From Diphasiastrum complanatum (lineage: Eukaryota > Streptophyta > Lycopodiopsida > Lycopodiales > Lycopodiaceae), in contig CM055104.1 of NCBI GenBank assembly GCA_029204225.1, forward strand, positions 27,643,253 through 27,707,252: 64,000 bases of DNA. Reading direction: 5' to 3'. Below the pieces are notes generated by a model. That model searched no databases. It had not been told where the DNA came from and saw nothing but the letters and a program-made list of their open reading frames with translations. Position 1 is the stretch's first letter; the number at the start of each line of letters is the position of its first letter. The translations under genes were made by a program, and so were the position numbers. This document shows, one piece after another, positions 47,092-59,667 of the stretch.

Positions 47092-48173
47092 TGTTGGATT
47101 TGTCTCTTTTACTCTCCTAAATCTTATGTTAATTTTCCTCCATTCATGCTGCTGTATTTTTACTCATGTTGTCGCACAGTCTGCATATTTACATGTAAAA
47201 TAAGACAGACGAATAAAATGCGACTGTCTACATAAATACAAGTAAATTTCCACAGGTGAAAAAGGTGACACTGCCCTACAAATGCAATAGGTGCCCTTAT
47301 AGAAAAGCGAAGACACCGTGTAAATCAAATCTTAAGGCATTTGTCAGAGTGTCGCATTTTTTGCATCTTCACCAACGTTCATTTCAGCGAAGGCTGACGT
47401 CGCAGCCTTCTCACGCTCATCCCATGCAACTGTGCAAACAGTTTTGACAACGACAACAACCACCCATGATCTCCCACAGACAGCACATCCACTTTGTACT
47501 TTCTTCATCTGCACACGTGTAAAATTATGTATATATATAAATTGAATACCATTTGCGTATTTCGTATGTGTGTAAAGCATAATAGCATCAGAAGCTTATC
47601 AGATATAGATGAAGTAGATGCTTTTGCACATCGATTCTTTGTATTGTCAGTAATAGGTTAATTCCTTTCATAGATTGGATTAGCTTTGTGAAGCACACAG
47701 TTTCGTCTGCTATTGTCTTGTGCTCACCAGTATTATTGACCTGTATATTTTGCTATACTTAATCTGATTACAGCTCTATTTGTTCTGCGTTCAGATTTGT
47801 GTCAATATTGCTATGTGTTTTCTACATTCTGTCTGACTCTCTTATTGCTTAATCTGGTAGTCTATTCTTAACGAATTATTATTAGTCTAGCTATTCATGA
47901 CTAATATTTAGTCTTGTCTTTCGTGACTAATTTGCGACTGATTATTATCAGTCAAGCTTAGTCTAGTTCTTCGCGAATAATTCGCGACTGATAATTTGTC
48001 TAGTGGTTCGTGACAAATTATCTTTCTAATGTCTTGTTGCTTAATGTTTGGCTACGTAATCAGATCAAATGTGATTTCTATCACTAACGTTCTGTTCGTG
48101 TCTGATAGGCGTAGTCATGCTTAGGGAAAGAGTAAAATAGCTCATTCCGCTGTTGCGCACAAACACTTTCCGT
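47092..48173 (+). repeat. Cop5 3' LTR, 3' end missing
   Basis: It matches the 5' LTR from TGTTGGATTT to AACACTTTCCGT and stops there; about 90 bp corresponding to 35031-35121 are gone. The next base belongs to the Gyp2 integrase, so no target duplication can be scored. Confidence 0.88.
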
Positions 48174-49189
48174 CATTGACACGATACGAGCCTTCACCTG
48201 TGAACTTCAATTTTCTCTTGATCGCCTTGGTTTTATACATGTGTACTAGATCTCCAGAATGAAGACCTTTCCTGTGTAACCAATGATCATGCCATGCCTT
48301 ACATCATGCTTTTTCAGTTGCCAATGCATGTATAGCCAAAAGGTGTGTCCTCACAAAGTTTATGTAAGGCTTCATGGCACAACTGTAGAGATTTGGACTC
48401 ATCCAGGTGTTGTACAGTGGCAATTCTCAACGAAGGTACCAAAAACTCTATTGGAATTACGACATCTTGACCATAAACCAATTGGAATGGCATTTGATCA
48501 GTGCTTCCCTTGTATGTTGTCCTGAATGCCCACAGAGCAGCATGTAATGTGTGTTCCCGAAGCTTCAACTGTTTTCATGATAACACTGCAGAAGATCTTG
48601 TTGGAAGACTCTACCTATCCATTACCAAGAGGATAATATGGTGTGTTAAATCGATGGATCACGAAGAATTCCTCCAATAAGACCTTGATGGTCTCATTAT
48701 CAAAATGGCTTCCGTGATCACTGACTATCTCCACCGGACATCCGAAGCACACAATGATGTTTTCATATAGGTGCATCAAAGGTTCGTACTGCCTTGGCTT
48801 CTACCCATTTTGTGAAATAATCTGTAGCCACAACGATATATGGGCTTGTGAACTTCTTGCAGTTGGGTGTATGGGACTGATGTAGTCCAATCCCCACTTC
48901 TTAAATGGTGCTTGAGCTAGAACCGGCTGCAATACTCATTGTTTAGTCTTGTTGGCCTCCGAGCTTGTTGGCACACATCGCATTTTCTTAGTTATTCTTT
49001 CGTGTCCTTATAAATTGTTGGCCACCAGCATCCAGATTGTAGGATCTTGGAAATGTAATGTCAGATGTGAAATAACCACCCACCCATACCTTCACATGAG
49101 AGTGAAATTATGTGGGTGGTCTCATGTGGAAGAATACACCTTCGAAGGATGCTATCTGATCCTCATTGATATAATTGGTTGACAATCAT
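48174..49189 (-). pseudogene. Gyp2 integrase
   Basis: The minus-strand gypsy integrase runs leftward. It has remains of the zinc-binding N-terminus (about 49180-48930), core blocks YIVVATDYFTKWVEAKAV and VEIVSDHGSHFDNETIKVLL, PYYPLGNG then VESSNKIF, LHAALWAFRTTYKGSTDQMP, FQLVYGQDVVIPIEFLVPSL, and the C-terminal GDLVHMYKTKAIKRKLKF ending at the Cop5 LTR border. LVYGQ-VVIPIE and PSLRI are typical of the Tat branch of Ty3/gypsy. Frame changes occur around 48570, 48650 and 48900. Confidence 0.88.
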
Positions 49190-50398
49190 TTAATAAGGTC
49201 TAGCCTTAAGTATCAATTTCCATTGTTCCGCCTTGGGTAGGGATTTATATTCTGGTTGGCCCCGCATTAAATATTCAACTATGTTTGTGGCCCATTCAGG
49301 TACTATATCAATGTAGAACAAGGCAGCATCCGGTAACTCATCATCAGGTTGGTTTGCAATTTCCTTTCCTTTGATTCGCGACACATGATCTGCCATATAA
49401 TGTTGCTTCCCCTTGCCCACCACTATCCGAAAATCAAACTCCAATAATAGTAGCAACCATTGAGTGATTCATCTTGTGTTGCAAGTTTTATTAACTAGAT
49501 AGAACAAGGGTTGATGGTCTGTATAAAAGGCAAAATGTGTGGCCATCAAATAATGCCTAAACTTCTTGACTGCATAAATCATCGCCAATGCATTTCGCTC
49601 TACGGTTGAATAGTTCATTTCTAAATCATTGAGCTGTCGGCTGGAAAATTGGATTGGAAAGTCCTTTTTGCATCAAGATAGCTCCCATTGCATACTTTGA
49701 TGCATCAGTATGCACATGAAATTCTATGGTCCAATTGGACGGTCATAAGATTGGCGTTGAGACCAATGCATCCTTAAGCTTTTGGAATGCCTGTAAGGCT
49801 TCCTCTGTCCAATGTGGTTTTGCAGTGAGTTTGTAAATTGGTCTTGCTAACTCCGCAAAATCTAGAATGAATATCCGATAGTAGTTAGCATGACCCATAA
49901 AAACGTAGACCCCGCGAATCATTCCTAGTGGTGGCAAATCAACAATGACCCTTATCTTTGATAGATCTGTGGCGATTCCGTGTCTTGATACGAGATATCC
50001 CAATATTAGGCCATGTGTCACCCAAAATTGACACTTTTCTGGGTTCACAGACACTTTCTCCAAATTGGATAAATGTTTTGAGTTCGGCCCATGCATGCAC
50101 AGATCATCCAAGAAAATCTCCAGAAACTTTCGCAGGTACTCTTTGAATGTTGCTTGCGTGACTCACTGGAAGGTACTTAGGGCATTCTAAAGACCAAATA
50201 GCATTACCTTATATGCATAAGTTCCCCATTTAGTGGTGAATGCTATCTTATGTTGGTCTTCCGGTGCTATCTTTATTTAATTTTAGCTGCTGAAGCCACC
50301 CAAAATATTGTGAGCTTCTGCTCCTGCTACCTGATCCAAAACACTTTTCGTGAAAGTTAAGGGAAAATGATCTTTCTTGGTAACCGCATTTAACGCTT
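49190..50398 (-). pseudogene. Gyp2 RNase H and reverse transcriptase
   Basis: RT contains MDDLCMHGPNSKHLSNLEKV (the catalytic block, 50111-50050), HGIATDLSKIRVIVDLPP, GVYVFMGHANYYRIFILDFA and ELARPIYKLTAKPHWTEEAL. RNase H follows with NALAMIYAVKKFRHYLMATH, TDHQPLFYLVNKTCNT, LLLLEFDFRIVVGKGKQHYM and ADHVSRI, then DELPDAALFYIDIVPEW leading to integrase. Breaks occur near 49742 and 49480. The block order and DHVSRI ending match Tat-type gypsy elements. Confidence 0.88.
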
Positions 50399-51588
50399 TC
50401 AAATTTGCACAGATCTGCATTTTGTTGTTCTTTTGGGTGTTATGACTATTGGCAATACCCATTCTATATGTTCAATTTCATAAATGAAATCGACATCGAG
50501 CAGTTTCCGCAACTCTTGTTTTATCAACTCTGTGTAATTAGGATTGCAACGATAATACCGGCTCACCTTGAGAATTGCTCCATGCACCAAGGGTATGGTG
50601 TGTTGGACTACGGTTGGTGGTTTACCCTTCAGATCTTTGTAGGTCCATGCAAAACAATCTTTGTATTCCACCAAGAAGGTACATAGCCACGTGAACTCAG
50701 TGGGTGTAAATTGTTCTCCCACATGAATAATCTTTTTTTCTTTGTCTGGCTCAGCTAGATTCATAGGCTGTGTCTGCACAAGTCTTTTAAGACTTGTTTT
50801 TTTGGTTCTTGATTTTGATCAAGTTCTCTTTGCGCTTGTGGCATTATAATTACTATGTCATCTAAGGTATAGTTTTTGAAGGTTTCCAGCATTTCGTGAA
50901 CCGACGTCCCATTGGGATTCCTCCTCCAACATGTTGATCATAGCACGACGCGCAATCTTTGGGCTTTCAGTCGTCTGAATGATGATGTTGTGTCTAGTTC
51001 CAACCGGACAGATTTCAAGGAGTCCAATACCTTCTTTTTTCCTTTTTTGTCAACATAGTTGGATACATCCTTGTTATTCTTCTAGGGAAATGGTTTGATA
51101 TTCGCTTCATGATTGCGAATATCTATATCCACTATAGCTATTGTTTCTTCTGGTAGATCACTCCATCGGATCACCTAGTTGTAGTGTTGCTTCATTTGGT
51201 TTTTCTTATTAATGGGTGCCTTGGGTGGTTCCACCTTGGAAACTTTAGCTATTGGCAATTTCTGTGGAGGTTGAGCTGGTATCTTTCGCATTCCAAATCG
51301 ATCAAAATCCATATGTTGCAGGACCTACTTATCTGTTAGCTTAGTTTCTTTGTTGTATGAAAAGGCATGTTGCCAGGGCACACAGTCATCTTCAACTTGC
51401 TCTGGTATAGGCTCTGCTGCTAACCATGCCACATTGATCATGTTCACCCCATAAGTTATTGGCATGCCAAGGGTGTAACCTTTCGGTGACGATGTGCTAA
51501 ATTTTAAATCTGAATCTGGTTGACATGCATGCCCAACCATACAGTCAACTGTTGCAAATGCATCCATCCAACACACAATATTCGTTTG
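50399..51588 (-). pseudogene. Gyp2 region upstream of RT
   Basis: The minus strand encodes the pre-RT segment EYKDCFAWTYKDLKGKPP, VVQHTIPLVHGAILKV and YTELIKQELRKLLDVDFIYE (50650-50430). Further upstream are MDFDRFGMRKIPAQPP (51316-51269) and ATVDCMVGHACQPDSDLKF, WLAAEPIPEQVEDDCVPW (51555-51385). It is cut at 51588 by the Cop4 5' LTR; no protease active site or gag is visible within the window. Confidence 0.75.
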
Positions 51589-52294
51589 TGTCAGAAATGG
51601 CGAACTTCTGCAACTTTGCCGTGACACGAAAACGAAGCAAAGGTCGAATGGCGAACAATTCGTGAAAGTCAACGGACCTCGAAAACTGTAAGACACGAAG
51701 CGAAGCGAAACTCGAAGGTCGAATTATTTGCAAAAGTCCATGCCTTCAGGACCAGAAAGACAAAGACACGACATGAAACGAAAGAAACGAAAGAAAATCT
51801 TTTGCACTGCTAGCTCAGCTCAACGGGCGTGGAGTCTTAAGCTTCATGCCCAACAGAAACGGCTAGCAGTAACGGAGAGTAACTGATTAGCTTATTAGCG
51901 TTAAGTACTCTTGTAATCTTCTGTTTAGCTATCTTGTAAACTCCACATAGTGGAGATATAGACTATTTTTTTGGATAAAAAACAAACATGGAAAATGTGC
52001 ATGAGTAGAGTAGAAAAGAAAAAGAAAAGAAACAAAACAGCTGTGCATGAAAGTCTGCCAACGAGTAGAACACAGCAAAAAGAGCAAAGTGTCAGGCCGC
52101 CAACGAGCAAGACACTGACCATCTCGCTCTAAAAGTTAAATTGATAATTTAATTGTTCTATTTCATGCATCTCCTTGTCTTCCATTGTCTTGATTGCTAG
52201 AATAAAATCTGTTCTGTGATCTATAGTCACGTGTCTAGGTTCCTGTGAGCTTCCGCACAAAAGAAAATTCAAAGAAACAAAATTGTTCGCGACA
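51589..52294 (+). repeat. Cop4 5' LTR (706 bp)
   Basis: Starts TGTCAGAAATGG and ends GTTCGCGACA. Rich in CGAAGCGAA words (51690-51720). Immediately followed by the primer site. Confidence 0.9.
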
Positions 52295-52307
52295 TGGTAT
52301 CAGAGCC
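52295..52307 (+). promoter_or_regulatory. Cop4 primer-binding site
   Basis: TGGTATCAGAGCC, contiguous with the LTR end. Confidence 0.92.
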
Positions 52308-52358
52308 TACAGGTTGTCACTACTGATATCTAAGCAGTGATTTTCTAGACAACACAAT

Positions 52359-52880
52359 ATGGCTACAACAATCCAGACAAGTGTAGCAATCAGTTTTGAT
52401 GGCGCAAACTACAGGATATGGAAATTCAAAATCAAAACACTTTTGAAAGGCGAAGTCATCTGGTCGGTGACCAAACTATTAGAGGTGCAGCCTCCAAAAA
52501 GAGACCCAAGGAGAGTTGAATGGATCAGAAAGAATGAGCGTGCAATGGCGATCATCGTTTCGTCCATTAACGAAGATCTAGTCATGCAAATTGAAGACTA
52601 CGAATGCAGCCATGCAACATGAGAAAGATTAAAACAGAAGTATGAAGTGAGGACTGCAGCTTCAGTGATGTATCTTCACAATCAGCTACAATCCATACGA
52701 TGGGATGGCAACCAGTTAGATCAGCACGTTGAGAAGATCAAAACGATCTTCGCTCAACTCGTTGCATCAGGACAGGAGCACCAGGTCCCAGCACCACAAC
52801 AGTTGATGCACTTCATGAAGCAAGTTGGGCGAGTTGCAAAGATGACAGCAAGTCCATAACTAGAGGATGTATAATAGCGT
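52359..52880 (+). pseudogene. Cop4 gag, C-terminally truncated
   Basis: Opens at ATG 52359 with ISFDGANYRIWKFKIKTLLK, ERAMAIIVSSINEDLVMQIE, a TGA where copia Gags have Trp (before ERLKQKYEVRTA), then MYLHNQLQSIRWDGNQLDQH and IKTIFAQLVASGQ. It degenerates after 52857 and joins RNase H sequence at about 52880-52895. Confidence 0.87.
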
Positions 52881-52895
52881 GCGGAGTTACAATCA

Positions 52896-53280
52896 GCTGG
52901 ATATGCAAAAAGCAAACCTTGGTAGCTCAATCTTCTTGCAAAGCTAAATACGTCGCAGCTTCAAAGGTGGCGAACGAGGTAGTGTGGTTGCAGATGATGC
53001 TGGAGGCAATTGGGATACCACAAGGAGGACCATGATTGATGATGATGGACTCTCAGAGTGCCATTTATCTATCCCAGGATCCTGTCTTCCATTGAAAGAC
53101 AAAACACATACCTCTGAAGTACTATCACATTCGAGATTTGATCTCGAAAGGAGAGCTCCAGGTCCAGTACATAAAATATGAAGACATGATTGCAGATCTG
53201 CTCACAAAGCCGCTCGACAAGCCACTCTTTGCAAAGCAAGAAAAGGAGATTGGATTAAACGTGCAAAGCTGCAAGGTTCA
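52896..53280 (+). pseudogene. Cop4 RNase H C-terminal part
   Basis: SWICKKQTLVAQSSCKAKYV, AASKVANEVVWLQMMLEAIG, DSQSAIYLSQDPVFH, YYHIRDLISKGELQVQYI and EDMIADLLTKPLDKPLFAK are standard copia RNase H blocks, broken by two stops. The polypurine tract CAAGAGGGAG (53279-53288) follows. Confidence 0.9.
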
Positions 53281-53288
53281 AGAGGGAG

Positions 53289-53997
53289 TGTCACAAATGG
53301 TGAACTCCTGCAACTTTGTCGTGATGCGAAAACAAAGCGAAGGTCGAATGGCGAACAATTCGCGAAAGTCAACGAACCTCAAAAACCCTAAGACACGAAG
53401 CGAAGCGAAACTCGAAGGTTGAATGATTCGCGAAAGTCAAACATGCCACCAGGACCAGAAAGACAAAGACACAACATGAAACAAAAGAAACGAAAGAAAA
53501 TCTTTCGCATTGCCAGCAGCTCAACGGGCGTGGAGTCTTAAGCTTCACACCTAGTAGAAACGGCTAGCAGTAACGGAGAGTAACTTATTAGTTGATTAGC
53601 GTTAACTGCTCTTGTAATTCTCTATTTAGCTATCTTGTAAACTCCACCTAGTGGAGATATAAACTATTTTTCTGGATAAAAAAAAAAAACACAAAAAATG
53701 TGCGTGAGCAGAGTAGAAAAGAAAAAGAAGAGAAATGAAATACTTGTGCATGAAAGTCTGCCAACGAACAGAACACAGCAAAAAGAGCAGAGCGTTAGGC
53801 CGCCAACGAGCGAGACACTGACCATCTCGCTCTAAAAATTAAACTGATAATTTGATTACTCTATTTCGTGCATCTCCTTGTCTTCCGATGTCTTGATTGC
53901 TAAAATAAAATCTGTTATGTGATCTGTAGTCGCGTGTCTAGGTTCCTGTGAGCTTCCGCACAAAAGAAAATTCAAAGAAACAAAATTGTTCGTGACA
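53289..53997 (+). repeat. Cop4 3' LTR (709 bp)
   Basis: Starts TGTCACAAATGG after the polypurine tract and ends GTTCGTGACA. Collinear with 51589-52294. Confidence 0.9.
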
Positions 53998-54640
53998 ACA
54001 ATCCCTTTGCCTTTGTCTTGCATATGTGTGTCGGAGATGGTGTCTTCGTCATCCGTGGATGTAGAGCTCTTTGGCTTCTGAAAAGACCCAACTGTGACTG
54101 GGACAAACAAACAAAGTGTCGAGCATAGTGGAAGGTTCAGGTATAGTTTGTGCAACAACATCCGACTTTGTTTCCTTCGGGACTTCTGCTATGTCGACCT
54201 CCATGGCTACAGTAGTTGTTGGCTGTTTTCATAAGCCACTTTGCTTTGTTTCAGTAAGTATGCCGAAGTGTTCGCACAGTCATGAGATGTGTACTCCCAC
54301 TGCAGCATATTTTTTGTGCTTTATCGAGCATAGAAATGCTTTGTAGGCAATGGTTCCAAAGCAAACTAGCTGGCCTGCCAATGCATCCACCAAGTATCCA
54401 AAATTCTGAGTTGAAATATTGGCATCAACATCAGTGATAAACAATACTTGATTGAAATACTTGCAGAAGAACTTCAATTGCACATCCTTCACCATCGTGA
54501 TTTTGTACCCTTTGCTTGGTACATAACAATTTGACAAAAAATATGTCGCATCATCAATGGAGTACTCTTTGGACGTTGGGTTGGATGCTCCATTGGTTGG
54601 CAGTCCAAGAGCTTCAGAGAAAACCGCTTGAAACAATTTT
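53998..54640 (-). pseudogene. En/Spm-2 second ORF, N-terminal part
   Basis: Collinear with 18207-18830: FSEALGLP, YFLSNCYVPSKGYKITMVKD, STQNFGYLVDALAGQ and the acidic STSTDDEDTISDTHMQDKGK segment, which is cut by the Cop4 LTR. The coiled-coil half seen in En/Spm-1 is missing. At about 54640 it is joined to TNP2 sequence in a different place from that in En/Spm-1. Confidence 0.75.
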
Positions 54641-56130
54641 TTTTGAGACTATAAGAGTATCTTCCCACAAGATTTGGCCCGCACAAAAAACAAGCATTTT
54701 TTCCAGGCATTTGAAAGCCTGCCCAACAAATGGATACTATCAATCACTATTAAAAAAAGTATATGTCAAAGAATAATTCTAGCCATTGTAGTATATCATG
54801 TAAATGCCAGAAAGTAGTTGAATGTGATTGTAAACAAACTTCTATGTACACAAGATAGACATTGTTTGAATGATTACCTGAGCATTCACTTAATCCTGGA
54901 TAGTCATGCATTGTCCACATTACAATGGCATGTAGTAGTAAACTCCCTGTTATGTAAGGGGTGCGAAATGTCATATGCTTTTATCCCCTTCCACAAATCT
55001 TCCAACTCGTCAATAAGCGGCTCAAGATAAACATCCATGTTCTTAACCTTGCGTTGGCTAGGAATTAGAAGTGCCAACATAATGTGTCCCTTTTTTGTAC
55101 TCAAACAAGGAGGAATATTATAAACTACTAAGCAAACAGGCCAAATGGACCACATAGTTGTTCGTACACCAATCTCACATTTCTTGACTCATTGGCAAAG
55201 CTTGGATACTCTTTATTGATGTGTTTCCATGCAGGTGAATCTGAAGTTACCCTCAATATCCCATCTGTAGAGGTATGGTGTGCATGCCAGTCCATAAGTT
55301 GTGCAAGAGATTTACAACGAAATAAACATTGCAATCGTGGAATTACTAGAAAATGTCGTAAAACTTTGCACGGAATGGTTTCCCCCTGCAAATCATTTAT
55401 CACAAATGGGACATTTCTTGAGTGATTCGTACCTTTCTCGATATAAAATACAATCTTTTGGACATGCATGATATTGCTTGTAGTCCATCCCGATGTTAGA
55501 CAACATCTTTCGTGCCTTGTCTCTTGTCTCAGGCATGACATTCCCTTCTGGGAGAATTTTGTATTTCAATAGTCTGTACATGACAAAAGAAGTCATTGTA
55601 GAAAAATTATCACTAGATGTCAAAATTGTAAAGTTTGTTTCAAAGCAAAAATGACAAGTAGATGATATTTTTTTTACTCAAATAATGATGTGAGGCTTTG
55701 ATCACTCCATCTATATTTGGCTTGAAGATTTAATAGAAGTAGAGAATTTGCCAAACGAGATGTCTTTGCTCCAGGGTACAATGTTGTCTTTGATTCTTCT
55801 CGCAATTTCTTTTCTTCTTTAGACAAAAGTGCCTCCTCATCTTGTTCATTGTGTCTAGCTGCACTATTATTCTCGTACATATTATCCAAGATGTCTCCCA
55901 CATCTCCCATGGCTTCAAATTCTTCATTCATTGGAAGATCATTTTCATCATTGGAACTTGTTTGTAAAGAGGTAGATCTAGATGAGCTAGATTCAGATGC
56001 ATTAGTCTCTTGATTAATGTGCTCGGCAATTTCCATCATCTCTTTTAAGCCTTGATGTAGATGATGAGGTAATTGCCTTATATGAGGACCGTTATATGAG
56101 GACCGTTGTATGACATTCGTCATCTACGTC
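54641..56130 (-). pseudogene. En/Spm-2 TNP2 transposase, N-terminal half
   Basis: Minus-strand blocks in order are an acidic N-terminal region (SSSRSTSLQTSSNDENDLP; EEFEAMGDVGDILDNMYENN; LLNLQAKYRWSDQSLTSL), then after an intron LLKYKILPEGNVMPETRDKA, NIGMDYKQYHACPKDCILYR and YESLKKCPIC. These are followed by RCKSLAQLMDWHAHH, HINKEYPSFANESRNVRL, WPVCLVVYNIPP, GHIMLALLIPSQRKVKNMDV, YLEPLIDELEDLWKGIKAYD, WTMHDYPGL and NACFLCGPNLVGRYSYSLKK. These are N-terminal and central TNP2 motifs; the C-terminal half present in En/Spm-1 is deleted here. A frameshift near 55150 also removes the block between NVRL and WPVCL. Confidence 0.88.
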
Positions 56131-57508
56131 GACCTTTACGAGGATTATTGTCTCCAATGCTAAATGAGGATGAAGAATCCTATATACCAAAACAACAAGT
56201 AGGTTGAAACAATGCTTGATAAACATTTCCTCCCAATACTTGATAGATTTAAATGTTGCATATGAATATAAACTACGGCCTCTTTGTTTAAAAAGTATGA
56301 ACATACTAGTGTATCTATTAAACCATTCTTCTTTTCAACTTGTTAACATTCAATGAACTCAAAGAATTGCACGCTTCTACATATTTATAAATTTCACATT
56401 CATTAGCTTTCACTTATTATCTCTGTAAACATCTGGGCAAATGACAAATAATGCTCCTAACATTTGACATATTTAATGACACAAACCAAATACAATCAAG
56501 AATGCATGGATTATACATCTTTGCATATCAACAAAATTTAAATATTCACATTTGACTTATTGTCTATTGCAAACATTTGGGTAGAGTACGGTTGAAACTA
56601 TACTTGATGAACAATTCCTCCCCAACCCTGATAGATCTAGTGGCACAGATCATTACATAAGTGCCCTTTACATTCCTGGTAAAATATTCTTCTTTTCCAT
56701 TGGTGCGTTCTTCAAAATCACTCTCATCAATACAGGGTGGCCAATGGAACTATTTATATTTGCAGCAATGTTTCCATGAACATCTGGACGTCCATCAATG
56801 TATGTACGATTTGCCCTTGAGATGTTGCCTCCTTGCATGTGTTGCTCCTCTAAAGAACAAGCATTTGAATTCAATCCATATACTTGCATCCTCCATTGGT
56901 GACAACACAAAGCATGCCAATCACCCCAATTGTATTGAGGTCCTGCATATGGCATCAATGTCAACACTATTTAGAGGGACCTCAATACTACTCAATGCAA
57001 AAAGGCCCAAACCAGCCTCAGGAAAGTGTTCACTAGGCATGATCATCTACCTTCGACCCCAATACGTAAATGGTGTTCCATTTAATGGTAATGGTGATTA
57101 GAGTGGCCAACACGAATATCTACTTCTACTGAAACTTTTTACTAATGGTTGCAAGCTAGGTGGAAGAGGAAGGTCAGACAAAGAACCTAGAATGACTTTT
57201 GACACATCAACAGTGTGTAGTAATTTGCAATTATCTTTCAAACTAGTCATAATACGTCCAAGATATGTTTTCTTTTTAAAAGGAGTGGTCAAGTTTGTAG
57301 AATCCACGTGGAGTATCGTGGAGGACTCATGTGGAATCCAAGTGGAATATCGTGGGGACTCATGTGCAATGTCTAGGATAGGTTGGTTGGGTGGTAAGAA
57401 CGTTATGGAGATTTGGAGACATGGATTGAATCACAAAGCATTGATGAACTAATTATACTATGCAAGGGGTCATCATCAACAAGAGCATCATCTAAGGGCC
57501 AATGATGA
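56131..57508 (-). other. En/Spm-2 upstream region
   Basis: Upstream of TNP2 on the minus strand. Two open stretches (56967-56668 and 57307-57098) might be exons (YNWGDWHALCCHQWRMQVYG; LTTPFKKKTYLGRIMTSLKD), but I recognise no domain. A duplicated phrase TGGAATATCGTGG / TGGAGTATCGTGG with flanking GGACTCATGTG is at 57308-57366. Confidence 0.4.
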
Positions 57509-57562
57509 TCCAAAATCAATATTCATATGATTTATCCTATCAATAATATTCTCGATCTCTCT
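57509..57562. repeat. Segment shared with 21121-21176
   Basis: Near-identical to the block beyond En/Spm-1. It ends in ATCTCTCTTGC, which may have seeded the nearby CT expansion. No CACTA-type terminus was found next to it. Confidence 0.55.
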
Positions 57563-57621
57563 TGCAACTCTTTTCCTTGAAACCAACTTATGTTCCTTCT
57601 TCTACAAAAGTTGAAAATGTT

Positions 57622-57769
<148 letters not shown>

Positions 57770-57967
57770 CAGGCATGCATGCACACACGCACACACACAC
57801 ACACACAGGCATGAAACCAAAATGAAGATATAACAATGGACTAGTAAGCATGAAACATAAACTAATGCCATCATACTTAATACTAATTACCATGAAACGC
57901 TAATCTTTGAGAATAAAAGCATGAAACATAAACTAATATATAACACAAACCGTAAACCAGTAGCATG

Positions 57968-57969
<2 letters not shown>

Positions 57970-58014
<45 letters not shown>

Positions 58015-58021
58015 TACATGC

Positions 58022-58071
<50 letters not shown>
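57970..58071. repeat. (CA)n microsatellite, interrupted once
   Basis: Two CA arrays of about 21 and 24 units separated by AATACATGCACACG. Confidence 0.97.
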
Positions 58072-58073
<2 letters not shown>

Positions 58074-58303
58074 ACCCTAAACACACACGAAGAGAAAAAA
58101 AGAGAGAACATTATAGAGTGCTAATCGAAACTCCCAAACCACACAATTATATCCTATTCCAGAATGTCACCACATGTTCCCTCCCTACGACGTTTGGGCT
58201 TTCTTGTGAAACTTATCTTCCAACAAAAAACATTTGAACCACACCTTTAACGGAAGAAAACAAGGGCTACACACCTTCCTAGAATTGGGAGTGTTGGTTA
58301 TCC

Positions 58304-58847
<544 letters not shown>

Positions 58848-59212
58848 AAACCATTTTAGGATCTTAAGAAGCCTAAGAACAACCTAATTAAGCTCTCAAA
58901 TGGCTGATCCAAAAACCTAAAGAGTGGTGGCATTCAAATCCTTATGAAAATATCTACTAGAAGACATGTACTCCAAGACTTAACTCATAAGAACCTTCTA
59001 ATTTGGTCTGGTTGAATGGAAATGGCTCAATCTCGGTTCCTACAGCTATAACTCAGCAAAAAAAAGTTTCCTTTGATTTATTCTCACTCAAATGAAACCA
59101 AATTTGGAGGTACAATCACTAGATTAGCAACTAGTAGCAAGGACAAAGCCAATACTACTCAAATCTAGGATCTAAGCTTGAGAAAATCAAATCTAAAGCT
59201 CACTTTTGATTA
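58848..59212 (-). repeat. Cop3-family leader, second copy
   Basis: Matches 28260-28629 with few changes, including GGCTCAATCTCGGTTCCT and the CTAGAAGCAAGGACAAAGCC region. No gag lies to its left, so this copy lost its coding part. Confidence 0.75.
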
Positions 59213-59225
59213 GGCTCTGATATCA
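59213..59225 (-). promoter_or_regulatory. Cop3-family primer-binding site, second copy
   Basis: Minus strand TGATATCAGAGCC, one G to A change from the copy at 28642-28630. Confidence 0.8.
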
Positions 59226-59667
59226 TGACAGAATTCTACAGAAAATTCAATCCCAATTAATCCTAAAAGTGATGGGGATGCACAAATCAAAGATCTAGAT
59301 CCAAACTATGAGCTAGAATCAAGACTAGTTACCAAAACTAGCTAGTTTGGCATTTAACTCCACAATAGGCACATAGATTTGATTAAATACACTAAAGTGC
59401 AGAAAGCTTCTCAGATCTATAATCAACTTCAGTACCTTCCAAATCAAGTAATTAACGCATAAAATCACTCACATCTAATAGCTATAACTCGCCTCCCAAA
59501 GACAATGTTGATAGAAGTGGAAAAACTCGATTTTTCTTCATATGATCTGAGCATATTAGGACACCTTTTAACTTATCATACCCTAACCCTAACATCTAAC
59601 CTAATAGGTCATTGGATCCACCCTAATATGGGGTCAAGATCTCAAGATTCAGAAATAATGTAAAACA
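59226..59667 (-). repeat. Cop3-family LTR, second copy (442 bp)
   Basis: Collinear with 28643-29134 apart from a gap of about 40 bp near 59540 (the GATGGAGATCCCATCATGAT region is missing). Ends match (TGTTTTACATT to TTCTGTCA on the minus strand). Confidence 0.82.

Larger units (their letters stand above)
51589..53997 (+). mobile_element. Cop4: internally deleted copia element with two LTRs
   Basis: Two LTRs of about 706 and 709 bp enclose only 994 bp. These contain the primer site, gag, and the end of RNase H, with everything from zinc knuckle to RT missing. The left flank is Gyp2 and the right flank is the En/Spm-2 second ORF, with no matching target duplication (GTTTG against ACAAT). Confidence 0.88.
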
